A DNA stretch of 14,839 bases from Candidatus Helarchaeota archaeon (GCA_013375455.1 JABXJT010000108.1:1-14839); one strand, 5' to 3'; counted from the stretch's first letter, positions 1 to 8,100 are shown. Numbers and translations are program-made. The notes: generated from the sequence alone by a model not told the origin.

Positions 1-4
1 CCTC

Positions 5-76
5 TCAGCGGGATTTAAATGTTTCCATGTGGTGATTTTTGTCGGAAAAGATTACTTTTGCGGATTATGAAAAAAA
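5..76. repeat. Left terminal inverted repeat, 72 bp
   Basis: This segment is the exact reverse complement of 14768-14839 over 72 bases, with no mismatch. Identity stops in the A-run: 7 A on this side, 8 on the other. Only four bases lie outside it at the left edge and none at the right edge, so the repeat coincides with the ends of the window. Read inward it is open in one frame and ends in TGA at 67-69. It may be a true terminal repeat of a linear element, or the edge of a longer multi-copy repeat at which assembly stopped. Confidence 0.95.
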
Positions 77-86
77 GGAAAAAATA
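70..86 (-). terminator. T-run terminator of the leftmost gene
   Basis: On the minus strand, just after the stop of the 89-562 gene, there are two T-runs split by CC. This is the usual form of an archaeal intrinsic terminator. The second T-run is the inner edge of the left terminal repeat. Confidence 0.5.
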
Positions 87-88
87 AG

Positions 89-562
89 TTAAAGCGGTTG
101 TGTTTCTCCACTTGTAATATTTTCAATAATTTTCTCGACTGCCTTATTACAGGCTCTATTAAAATCAAAACCCCTATCATCGAATCCACAGCAAGCAGCA
201 AGATCTGAAGTAACATTAGCAGCGACGATTTCTTTTGCTTCTGAAGTAATTTCGAACAGGTCGTCTTTATAACATACAATAAGCGAACCAGTTTCCCAAT
301 TAAACTTACATCCATATATTTCCCGCTGTATGTCAATTAATTGCGCAGGATTTTTATCTGGAAAGCGTTCTTTTAGTTCAGGAGGGTCAGGAACTCGAAC
401 TCCTTGGAGATAAAGCAATGAATGTTGTATAAATTGTCCTAGAAGCCAAATGTATTTATAATAAATGTGCGGTAAATTCACTTCGTCTTGGATATCTTTA
501 ATATCTGATATTTTTTTCACCTTAACTATATCTAGCCAATCTAAACTTATAAGGTCTATCAA
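89..562 (-). CDS. Hypothetical protein, about 157 aa
   Basis: I do not recognise this protein. It is a soluble-looking, mixed charged polypeptide with no signal peptide or long hydrophobic helix. There is an aromatic stretch near residues 34-52, a proline-rich patch near 57-70, and a Cys-Cys pair near residue 124 followed by an acidic/glycine turn. No ATG is available in the frame. The longest reading begins at TTG (560-562); a GTG at 518-520 is the other candidate. Neither has a convincing Shine-Dalgarno site, so the start is uncertain. The gene is divergent from the membrane protein at 646, with 83 bp between them, and it is transcribed outward into the left terminal repeat. Amino-acid composition supports real coding; function is unknown. 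Confidence 0.6.
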   Translation of the reverse strand: MIDLISLDWLDIVKVKKISDIKDIQDEVNLPHIYYKYIWLLGQFIQHSLLYLQGVRVPDPPELKERFPDKNPAQLIDIQREIYGCKFNWETGSLIVCYKDDLFEITSEAKEIVAANVTSDLAACCGFDDRGFDFNRACNKAVEKIIENITSGETQPL

Positions 563-645
563 CTAGAAACCTAGCTAATTTATTTGATATTAAGTAAAAA
601 TTTTGAATATAGGCATTACACTGGAAATTAAAAGGAAGGAATCAG

Positions 646-2046
646 ATGTCCTATGCTGAACGCTCTTTAGCTTGGTTTTTCAAGAACAGATTTCTCAACG
701 GATTCTCAATACTCTTGGATTCAAAGATGATATTTTTCACATTAATCACCCTAATTTGGTTGATTATGTCACCAATTAGCCTTGTACTCTATAATTTCTT
801 AGGCCCAGCCATTGTTAAAGGCATATTACAATTGGAAATTGCAATTATTCTATCCTTTTTTATAGTTGGTCTAATTATTAATTTTATTTCATCTACTAGA
901 ATACGCATTCTACTCGCAAGTTTAACTTTATGTGTTATTTCAACTGTAATATTTTTATTTGTGCCAGAAGAAATTCAATACTTATTCCCAATCATTGGAT
1001 CGATAATTTTTGCGGGGATTTTTGGGCTATCTTACTTCATAATAATTCGATTTTTTAATACTTCTTGGGTAGGACGGATGATGATGCTGGGTAAATCACC
1101 AAAAAAACTCTTCATGCATAGAATTGCAATGCTTATTAATATTGTATGCATCGCTGCTCCAATTTACCTCCTGGTTCGATATTTCCAGGGCCTAGGATTG
1201 TTCGATTTGATTCTCGTGCCATTTGGGTTTTTGGCGTGGGGAATAGTTATATATGCAACAGCTCGATTTCCTGACTATCCTTCATACGATATTTATGCTT
1301 CCATGCTTTCAGCGACTAATTTTATTGTATTTATCTTCTTTTTCCTATACGTTGGAGAACCGATTCTTGTAATTGTTTTTGATGTAATTCTTCTTTTATT
1401 TGGCATTTCTGCACTCATTCAATTTCTCCATTCACGACGAAAAGTTGAGAAAGTCGCTGTTTATGCACCCAAATCGATTCGATCTCCCGAAGATACGAGC
1501 ATCATTATAATTCAAGAGGAAGAAACTCAAGATGACACGGCCGAACTTCCCGTCTTTGATGAAAATGGGTATGCGCTAGAAGAAGAAAGCACAGAAGTGC
1601 GGACTCATACTGATGGATTTATCGTTATTATATTAGGATTAACTCTAAGTTTTCATTTCATACTCCTCCATTTTCTCAGCAATATTGTGATTGGAGCCGG
1701 TTTTATCACTATGCCATTTCAATTTACTATCTTTGAATTTCATTTTGCATTACTTTTATTTGGATACATTCTCCTTATTTCTCTTTTCACCGCATTTAAG
1801 ATCTCTCTCAGATTCCGTGGATATACGACCAAAACCATGAGTGAACAAGCAGCTTTCGTTAAATTCCTTGCTCTGATTGCTGAGGAGGAACGGAAACGAT
1901 TTTTAAAAAGAATTTCAAAAATGGTAAAGGACATCCTTGTTGGTGGACTTAGTGATTTTATCGAAGAACAGCGCCAACGTTGGAGCGAAGGATTACGTGA
2001 AGGCCGAAAATTACTTCGTCGTTTATTCGGCACGGATGAGGAATGA
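646..2046 (+). CDS. Polytopic membrane protein with acidic loop and charged C-terminal tail
   Basis: This is a 466-aa integral membrane protein of no family I recognise. Hydrophobic segments lie at about residues 27-50, 58-81, 86-106, 112-134, 159-179, 184-205, 219-262 (two), 324-349 and 362-384, giving about ten membrane passes. Between the eighth and ninth there is a soluble loop (about 264-322) rich in Glu and Asp. The last 80 residues form an amphipathic, Arg/Lys/Glu-rich tail suited to helical packing or partner binding. The ATG start is preceded at a good distance by an AGGAAGG Shine-Dalgarno site. It abuts the convergent peptidase gene: the hexamer TGATCA at 2044-2049 holds both stop codons. 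The role could be transport, scaffolding or lipid-related; the sequence does not say which. Confidence 0.85.
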   Translation: MSYAERSLAWFFKNRFLNGFSILLDSKMIFFTLITLIWLIMSPISLVLYNFLGPAIVKGILQLEIAIILSFFIVGLIINFISSTRIRILLASLTLCVISTVIFLFVPEEIQYLFPIIGSIIFAGIFGLSYFIIIRFFNTSWVGRMMMLGKSPKKLFMHRIAMLINIVCIAAPIYLLVRYFQGLGLFDLILVPFGFLAWGIVIYATARFPDYPSYDIYASMLSATNFIVFIFFFLYVGEPILVIVFDVILLLFGISALIQFLHSRRKVEKVAVYAPKSIRSPEDTSIIIIQEEETQDDTAELPVFDENGYALEEESTEVRTHTDGFIVIILGLTLSFHFILLHFLSNIVIGAGFITMPFQFTIFEFHFALLLFGYILLISLFTAFKISLRFRGYTTKTMSEQAAFVKFLALIAEEERKRFLKRISKMVKDILVGGLSDFIEEQRQRWSEGLREGRKLLRRLFGTDEE

Positions 2047-3069
2047 TCATTTAAATTTCTTATAAATAAGAAAAGGTAGGATCCCTGCTATTCCCCATAA
2101 TGTACATATCAATATCGTGAAATTCGTCCAATTATGTTGAAAATTAACAGTTCCCAGAAATAAAACACTTAGTAATGTCGCTTGCGCACATTTTTCAACC
2201 AAAGAGAATGAAATTTTATCGATAGTATCTTCTGCTGTGTGATAATGAGGATAAATAGATCCTCCCTCAAAGAGCGATATGCAGGGTACCTGCACGGTCC
2301 AAAACGTATCATGCTCAAATCTGGCAGTTTCAGGGTATGGCGAAATAGTTTTTGAAAAACTTACGTTAACTATTGATGATGCCGTAATGATTGTGTCCGC
2401 AAGCCAATCTGATTGGTCGTTTTTAATTATCGTTAGATGCGAACCACACCCGATCATGTCCAAGTTCAGTACTGCAATGATTTTAGATAAGTCCCCCTTA
2501 TGTTGATTAACCCACGCTTGAGAACCAATATATGCTTGCTCTTCTCCGGCGAAAGATATGAAAAGTAGTGTCCGGTTTAAGGGGCCTGAATTTTGAATGA
2601 TCCGCATTAGTTCCATGCAAACCGCAACGGACACGGCATTATCATTTGCACCAGGGGCGCTTTCATCAATTGAAATAGAATCATAATGGGCACAGATAAT
2701 TACTATCTCATCCCTAAGATTTGTGCCATTAATGCGGGCAACCACATTTAAAGAGTCCGACCCGTTATACCGCCAGGTTTCATATCCAGAATCCGTTATA
2801 TTAAACGTTTCATTTAGCATTGAATGAATGTAATTTGCAGCTAACGTGCATTCCAGAGTTCCGGTTAATCTTGTCCTAAATGAGCTAAGATATTCCGTAA
2901 TATTATAGATCCTGTTTAAATTAATTTGTGTCAATAATGAGGTGTCCAAAACTTCTGTCTTTTCACTGCTGGCCCGATTGGTGCTACTGAGAAGTAATGA
3001 GGTAAATATAATTAGCAATATCGAAATGACAAACACTTTTTGACTTTTCATTTTCACTCTCTTTTTCAT
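2047..3069 (-). CDS. Secreted or membrane-anchored M28-family zinc peptidase
   Basis: This 340-aa protein carries the co-catalytic zinc set of peptidase family M28 (aminopeptidase Y/S-like, hydrolysing N-terminal residues of peptides). Visible elements are HYD (H128, D130), the bridging Asp in GANDN (D143), AGEE with the general-base Glu E176 and metal-binding E177, LNLD (D204), and the last metal His in HYHT (H277). FEHD at 251-254 matches the usual region before the substrate pocket. A hydrophobic signal or anchor lies at residues 11-29 and a second hydrophobic segment near the C-terminus (about 314-336), so the catalytic domain is probably outside the cell and tethered. Several N-X-S/T sequons fit this. 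The start is ATG 3069; ATG 3051 (residue 7) is also possible. A TATA-like box at 3094-3102 predicts a very short leader. Confidence 0.92.
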   Translation of the reverse strand: MKKRVKMKSQKVFVISILLIIFTSLLLSSTNRASSEKTEVLDTSLLTQINLNRIYNITEYLSSFRTRLTGTLECTLAANYIHSMLNETFNITDSGYETWRYNGSDSLNVVARINGTNLRDEIVIICAHYDSISIDESAPGANDNAVSVAVCMELMRIIQNSGPLNRTLLFISFAGEEQAYIGSQAWVNQHKGDLSKIIAVLNLDMIGCGSHLTIIKNDQSDWLADTIITASSIVNVSFSKTISPYPETARFEHDTFWTVQVPCISLFEGGSIYPHYHTAEDTIDKISFSLVEKCAQATLLSVLFLGTVNFQHNWTNFTILICTLWGIAGILPFLIYKKFK

Positions 3070-3093
3070 TCATTCTCACTTAATCAATTTTAG

Positions 3094-3102
3094 TCATATA
3101 AG
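3094..3102 (-). promoter_or_regulatory. TATA box of the M28 peptidase gene
   Basis: On the minus strand this reads CTTATATGA, directly preceded by an A-rich BRE-like stretch. It sits about 25-30 bp upstream of the probable start codon, so the transcript should be leaderless or nearly so. Confidence 0.5.
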
Positions 3103-3109
3103 GTTTTTT

Positions 3110-3316
3110 TTATCGTGCTGCTTCAGATCGTTTATTAGCAATAGATTTTTTGAATTGGTGGAAAAAAAAATCGTTTTCAGGTTCTAACTTTGGATTCCAC
3201 ATCGAGACCATTAATCTTTTACTATTTTTTCCAAAATCATGAATAAGTGTAGATTTCTTTTCTTTTTGATGTGCGCGCTTTAAAATAGAATGCTTTCCTA
3301 GAAAATTCACATTCAA
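3110..3316 (-). CDS. Doubtful small basic ORF, 68 aa
   Basis: This open frame would encode a Lys/Arg-rich peptide with no recognisable motif. It begins at TTG with no visible Shine-Dalgarno site, and the next in-frame ATG is half-way along. It lies upstream of the peptidase and has the same orientation, but the peptidase has its own promoter. I list it only because the region holds nothing else; it may well be non-coding. Confidence 0.22.
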   Translation of the reverse strand: MNVNFLGKHSILKRAHQKEKKSTLIHDFGKNSKRLMVSMWNPKLEPENDFFFHQFKKSIANKRSEAAR

Positions 3317-3536
3317 CTTAATTAATCAAAAATTTTTGAGGCATACGATTTCAATCAATCATATACAATATGTAATACTTTACGCGCGCGAAAATTGTAA
3401 TTGGTTTCCTTCCTGATAATGACTTTCATGGCGCTCTATTCGACCGATCAATTGACCATTAGATCATTGACAGTTGGAATCATAAATTTTCAAAAACCGA
3501 TCAATCACCAATTTCCTAAGAATAAGTCGCGATCTC

Positions 3537-3553
3537 TTGTCGTTTAACGACAA
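3537..3553. promoter_or_regulatory. Palindromic operator candidate upstream of the histone promoter
   Basis: The sequence is TTGTCGTT, a single T, then AACGACAA: perfect 8-bp arms around one base. It ends 12 bp before the TATA box, where a dimeric regulator could act next to the BRE. The regulator is unknown. Confidence 0.45.
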
Positions 3554-3565
3554 AATATCCAAAAC

Positions 3566-3573
3566 TTTAAATA
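3566..3573 (+). promoter_or_regulatory. TATA box of the histone gene
   Basis: TTTAAATA is preceded by the BRE-like CCAAAAC. Initiation about 25 bp downstream would leave a leader of roughly 90 nt. A second TTTTTAAAT about 18 bp further on could serve instead. Confidence 0.45.
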
Positions 3574-3689
3574 GGGATCACTGCGTTTTTAAATGTGATT
3601 ATTTCATGGGTAATTAAGGATCACAACTCTGTTATCCTGAAAATCAAAAAAACCTACCACTAATAAAAAAATAAGTGAAGGGAGAAAAT

Positions 3690-3905
3690 ATGGCAAAGAA
3701 ACGTTATTTTGCTTGGAGTCCTCTCCGAGCCTTGATGGCTAGTGTAGGTGCAAAAATCGTAGCCCGAGATGCAGTTGGCTATCTTATCGATTGGTTACAA
3801 GAAAAATCGGTCGATTTGACCCAAAGAGCACTCGTTTTAGCACGCCATGCTAAAAGGAAGAAAGTCACCAAGGGCGATATCAGCCTCGCAATCAAAGGCT
3901 ACTAA
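3690..3905 (+). CDS. Archaeal histone
   Basis: This 71-aa protein is a single histone fold of archaeal size, which binds and wraps DNA as dimers and larger multimers. The three helices are visible: a short first helix (about 10-20), the long central helix (about 25-53, ending LARHA), and the third helix beginning KGDISLAI (61-68). The loop RKKVT before helix 3 supplies DNA-contacting basic residues. R56 and D63 keep the seven-residue spacing of the Arg-Asp clamp of methanogen histones such as HMfB. The N-terminus is slightly longer and aromatic (KKRYFAW). I chose ATG 3690 over an in-frame GTG at 3675 because that GTG overlaps the Shine-Dalgarno site. The gene stands alone with its own promoter and terminator. 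Confidence 0.95.
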   Translation: MAKKRYFAWSPLRALMASVGAKIVARDAVGYLIDWLQEKSVDLTQRALVLARHAKRKKVTKGDISLAIKGY

Positions 3906-3925
3906 ACGACCTGGACCTACCTTAG

Positions 3926-3943
3926 TTTCTCCTCTTTTTTTTT
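3926..3943 (+). terminator. Pyrimidine/T-run terminator of the histone gene
   Basis: TTTCTCCTC is followed by nine T, 20 bp after the histone stop codon, without a hairpin: the archaeal intrinsic type. The same T3-C-rich-T pattern recurs after nrdD and after the last gene. The run ends just before the stop codon of the convergent gene. Confidence 0.65.
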
Positions 3944-3945
3944 AT

Positions 3946-4632
3946 TTACAATTTTATTCGTCTAATTTTTTTCGAGCTCAGCCTCTGAAAACTTACCAAC
4001 CCACTTTTCTTATAAGAACGAAGAACTGATAAAAGTGCCCGTGGGTCTTGTTTTGTCATTTTTGCAATATCATAAATTGAATTCGTTCCATTCATTAACT
4101 TAAAAAGAACACGGCGTGTATTAGATAGTTTTTTTAACGTTTCTGGAACAATATGACTCTCTGGAATGAGTTCTGCATATTCTTCTATCAGGCGCGATTC
4201 TTGGATGAGATCATGTTTCTCTACATATTCTGATAAGATCCCTTTGAGCACGTCGTTGAAAGGCTTGAGATTCGCAATTGTTACATTCAGATTGTCATGT
4301 GATATCATCCCAACAAATTTTTCTGCGATGTCGTTGAGGATGGTCTTAATTTCACTCTCTTGCACGTTAGTTGTTCCCAAAATGAATAACATATCGCTTT
4401 TCGATAAAAATGAAAATTTCATTTCTTCCGTTTTATATGTTAATGGGGTCCCTATACCAATTTCATTTGCGAAACTCGCAATTGCACTCAAAAAGCCTGC
4501 GACTAATGCAGAATCAAGATTTTTTGCCTTTCCCTCTGCTTTATGATCGTTTAATACCAATTCCCTTACCGGATTTACGTGAAAGACTGGAATTCCGTCT
4601 TTCAAAATAAAAACATTGTGGATCTCTGACAT
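3946..4632 (-). CDS. Longin/roadblock-like domain protein with C-terminal winged helix
   Basis: This 228-aa soluble protein has two parts. Residues 3-145 follow a longin-like order: a first strand (HNVFILKDGIPVFHV), a long helix near 38-58 (DSALVAGFLSAIASFANEIG), strands near 63-88 (TPLTYKTEEMKFSFL, then SDMLFILGTT), and a helix near 91-110. Residues 165-220 look like a winged helix-turn-helix (DIAKMTKQDPRALLSVLRSY, then GLVSFQRL). Longin and roadblock modules in Asgard archaea are linked to small GTPases and membrane-traffic-like roles; a fused winged helix suggests signal-dependent DNA binding or a protein-interaction scaffold. The ATG follows a clear AAGGTGA site 4 nt upstream. Domain calls are by pattern only, so the N-terminal fold could be roadblock rather than longin. 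Confidence 0.85.
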   Translation of the reverse strand: MSEIHNVFILKDGIPVFHVNPVRELVLNDHKAEGKAKNLDSALVAGFLSAIASFANEIGIGTPLTYKTEEMKFSFLSKSDMLFILGTTNVQESEIKTILNDIAEKFVGMISHDNLNVTIANLKPFNDVLKGILSEYVEKHDLIQESRLIEEYAELIPESHIVPETLKKLSNTRRVLFKLMNGTNSIYDIAKMTKQDPRALLSVLRSYKKSGLVSFQRLSSKKIRRIKL

Positions 4633-4671
4633 GATTTCACCTTATTGACACCTCCTTTTTTATTTCTGAGT

Positions 4672-4680
4672 GATTTAAAA
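4672..4680 (-). promoter_or_regulatory. TATA box of the longin-wHTH gene
   Basis: On the minus strand this reads TTTTAAATC, about 40 bp before the ATG, so the leader would be about 15-20 nt and carry the GGAGGTG and AAGGTGA sites. Immediately upstream are odd palindromes AGCATA-A-TATGCT (4682-4694) and TGGTA-T-TACCA (4694-4704). Confidence 0.45.
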
Positions 4681-4971
4681 GAGCATAATATGCTGGTATT
4701 ACCAAAGATTTAGAAAGGGTTTCGCGATTCAGTCGCTGATATTGTTAAAAATGAACGATCCACGAAAATAAGGCAAATTTTCATCTAAAACTTTGCTACA
4801 ATATAAAATTTTACATAAATCCCAATCGTTCCTAAACCTTTTTTCAAATTCAATTTTTTCTCGTTAGGTTTTTATAGTTATTTTTGATAAATATTTACAT
4901 AAATTGCGATTGAGAATGTAATACCAGCGCAATATGACAAATCCGTGTCGGAAATTACAATGATTCTTTTG

Positions 4972-4999
4972 ATAAATATACATGAAGATGTATATTTAT
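4972..4999. repeat. Perfect 12-bp hairpin with GAAG loop
   Basis: ATAAATATACAT (4972-4983) and its exact complement ATGTATATTTAT (4988-4999) flank a 4-base GAAG loop. It lies within the nrdD upstream region and overlaps the second TTGATAAAT copy. It could be an operator or an RNA/DNA hairpin. Confidence 0.6.
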
Positions 5000-5022
5000 T
5001 CAGTGGAAATACTCTAAAAATA

Positions 5023-5038
5023 TTGATAAATTTATCAA
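5023..5038. promoter_or_regulatory. 16-bp palindrome upstream of the nrdD promoter
   Basis: TTGATAAATTTATCAA is a perfect palindrome ending five bases before the TATA-like box at 5044-5052. Its half-site TTGATAAAT recurs at 4884-4892 and 4969-4977. This is a good candidate for the site of a dimeric regulator of the reductase gene. Confidence 0.5.
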
Positions 5039-5043
5039 AAAAA

Positions 5044-5052
5044 TTATATAAA
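5044..5052 (+). promoter_or_regulatory. TATA box of nrdD
   Basis: TTATATAAA is preceded by an A-rich BRE-like run. Initiation about 25 bp downstream would give a leader of about 70 nt. Confidence 0.5.
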
Positions 5053-5147
5053 CTAAAAAATCGTATTAATAATTTACCAAACTGGATGGAAATAAATTTT
5101 AAGAAATTCAAGAATTTTTCTCGATCATTAAAAATTGGGTGAAAAAT

Positions 5148-8100
5148 ATGGTCACGAGCGATAATACTCGTCTAATGGAGGAAATGCTCCCTGAAGTGCG
5201 AACTACTCGCATGGATGTAGAACGTTTCGATAGTAAAAAGATTATTGATTCATTAATGCGTGAGACTGGAATTAATCGAGATGCGGCTGAAAAGGTCACA
5301 AAAACTGTCTTGAAAAGAATCATTCAATCCAACGTGCAGTGGCTCTCTGGTCCCCAGATTCGTGAAATGTGCAGTTCAGTCCTTGCAGAGATAGGCCTTC
5401 TTGAAGCACGCAAGCGCTACACGCGAATCGGAATGCCACTCATGGACTATGAGGCGCTCCTGACGCAAGGTATTAAGGAAAATGCAAATCAGTATAACAA
5501 CCCGGAATCCATTCATAGTTGGGCAGCTGACCGAATATCTGCAGAATATGCATTATTGCGGTTGTTAAAAGAGGAACAATCTAAAGCTCATCTCCAAGGA
5601 GATATTCACGTCCACATGCTCCGTTACTTCGATTTGCGTCCCTTCTGCCAGGAATGGGACTTACGTATGATTTTGAAGTTTGGCCTTCCTCCATGCGGCT
5701 GGCGCCACTCTGCAGTTTCCACTCCCGCAAACCACGCGATGGTCGCCATCCTCCATGCTGCCAAGTGGTTGGGTATCGTGCAGGGGGAATTTTCTGGTGG
5801 ACAAGGATATGATAATTTCACAGTATTCATGGCTCCCTACTTAAGAGGTGCAACTTATGAAGATGCAAAACAACTTGCTCAGTGCTTCCTTTACGAATCA
5901 AATCAAATTTATGCTGCCCGTGGGGCTCAAGTTCCCTTTACTTCCATCTCCTGCCTCCCTACGATTCCCAAAAGTTTAGAGAATGTTCCTGCCGTGAGTT
6001 TTGGCGGAAAATACGATGGTGTTTATGGCGATTATGTCGATGAGTGTAATATGTTCTTTAGGGCTTTATCAGAAGTTTATTACCAGGGCGATGGAACAGG
6101 TAAATTATTTAACTTTCCTAAACACGAAATTAAACTAAAGAAAGAGTGGCTCACAAAGTTTGAGGACGAGTATTTACTCATAAGCAAGGAAGCGGCCAAA
6201 TTCGGCCTCCCTTATTATCTGAATATGGTTGCAGATTGGATGCCTGACGAAGTTCATTCACAATGTCTCCCCTATTCCGAACCTTTAATCGCACGTATTG
6301 ATGGTCAAATCGAATTCTTACCGATTGGAAAAATCGTTACTCAAGAAATACTCAACATTACTCCTGACTTATCAGAGATTAAAGAACCAACCTGGATTGA
6401 GCCTTTAACTAAAATAGAGGTTCTTTCAATCAATCCTATAACAAAAAGAGTTGAATTCCAACCCGTAACTAATTTATTATTTAATCCCATAAAATCAAAG
6501 ATATTTAGGTTTACAACAGAGGGTGGACTACAAATGTCAACTAACGAGGCCCATCCCCTAATTACATTGAATCCTGATCAACAAAAATTGACAATTAAAA
6601 AGGCTAAAGATGTCGATGTTGGTGATTTTGTTTTAAAAATGACAAAATGGGATCTTTCATCAAAATTTCCAAAAGAGTTTGATCTAATTAATATCTTCTC
6701 AAAAAGAGGAGCGATTGATGGATTAACTATTTATGGGATTGACGAAAATTTTCTGAGGGAGAAAAATCAATCAGAATTAGCCGCGTTACTTAAGGTTCCA
6801 AAAGATCGGATTGGTTGGTGGAGACGATCCAACAGTATTAGTTTGAAAGCTTATTTGAAATTAGAAAAAGAATTAACTCAGAGAAAATATCTTAAACTAG
6901 TTCCTAAAGGAGGAAAAGGTTTCATAAATGCTAGAATCAAATGTGATGAGAACCTGATGACCTTTATTGGATATTACCTAGCAGAAGGATCTATTCATAA
7001 AGGAAGAGGAATTCGTTTATCATTTAATCCAGAAGAAGAAGAGAAAATAATAGAGGTAGAAAACCTTATTCATGAAGTCTTTGGGCTAAAGACTAAGAGA
7101 CGAGTCCAAATAGATCCAATAAAAAACTACAATCATTGTAATATAGAAATAAATTCATATTTGCTTCTAAATTTGATATATTATTGGGATTTTGGTATTG
7201 ATGCAAGATCAAAACGCCTTCCTGATTTTGTCTTTAATTTACCAAATAATTTAACTAAATATCTAATAAGATCATTATTTCTAGGAGATGGATATTTCCG
7301 GATAATGGAGAGATCAGTTGAAGTTTCGCTTCACGTAACAAGTGAAAAACTAGTAAAAGGTATTCATTATCTTTTATTAAAACATGGGATTAACTCAACA
7401 ATAACTAGAAAAGAGGATTCAATCAACTTATCCATTGAAAGACATGAGTCTATGGAAAGATTTATGGAATTGATTCCTGAGTGGGAAAGAGAATATTATA
7501 AAAGAAGGCCTAAACTCAAACGAAACTTACCTACAATAAGTAAAAGATATCCATCCGTTTTAATTAATAAAAATAAAATAACTAATCGCGTAGATAAAGG
7601 GATTATATCACAATCTCAAAAAGAAAATCGAACAATAGGGGATGAAGTAATTCAAAGACTCCCTGAAAAAGCAAAATCTAAACTATTAAAAATTCTAATG
7701 AAATCTGATTCTTTTAATCTAGTGAAAATTAAGAAAAAAGAGGTTAGTGGCGAGGCAGACGCTTTTTATGATGTTGAAGTTGGATCACTTGGTAAGAAAG
7801 GAAATTTTGTACATGGTGATGGCTTAATAACTCATAATTGTTGTCGGATCATTCTGACTCCCGAAGGAATTCGGAAAGTTTGTAATGACCCAGATCTTTT
7901 TGATTGGAACAAATCCTTAATGAACATGGGAAGTCTTCAGAGCGTGAGCTTAAATCTTCCCCGCTACGCATACCTGGCTAATGGGGATGATGATCAGCTG
8001 TTTGAAATTATTGATCAAAACCTCAACATTGCCCGAGATATTCTCTTCATTAAACAACAAGTCATCGAGAGAGCCATGAAAAACAATCTCATTCCCATTT

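Larger units (their letters stand above)
3317..3689. other. Intergenic region upstream of the histone gene
   Basis: No gene is seen here. It contains a direct repeat of the 10-mer ACCGATCAAT (3443-3452 and 3496-3505, 53 bp apart), a related GATCATTGAC between them, the 8-bp-arm palindrome at 3537-3553, a TATA box at 3566-3573, and a Shine-Dalgarno site (GAAGGGAG) just before the histone ATG. It reads as a regulated promoter region. Confidence 0.6.
4633..5147. other. Divergent intergenic region between the longin-wHTH gene and nrdD
   Basis: No gene is convincing in this AT-rich 515-bp spacer. It holds promoters for both flanking genes, three copies of TTGATAAAT (4884, 4969, 5023), a direct repeat of TTTACATAAAT (4810-4820, 4894-4904), a perfect 12-bp hairpin (4972-4999), a 16-bp palindrome (5023-5038), and two small palindromes beside the leftward promoter (4682-4704). 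The density of repeats suggests regulation. Confidence 0.6.

Noticed and set aside
1740..2033. 97-aa minus-strand frame in the membrane protein
   Set aside because: It is the complement of the charged tail of the membrane protein and gives an Arg/Ser-rich translation with no support.
3317..3689. Possible small RNA gene before the histone gene
   Set aside because: Palindromes and repeats are present, but there is no tRNA-like or long paired structure and no internal terminator.
4945..5142. Small plus-strand ORF (65 aa) upstream of nrdD
   Set aside because: It begins at GTG without a Shine-Dalgarno site, covers the hairpin, palindrome and TATA box of nrdD, and has the Lys/Asn/Ile content expected of random AT-rich sequence.
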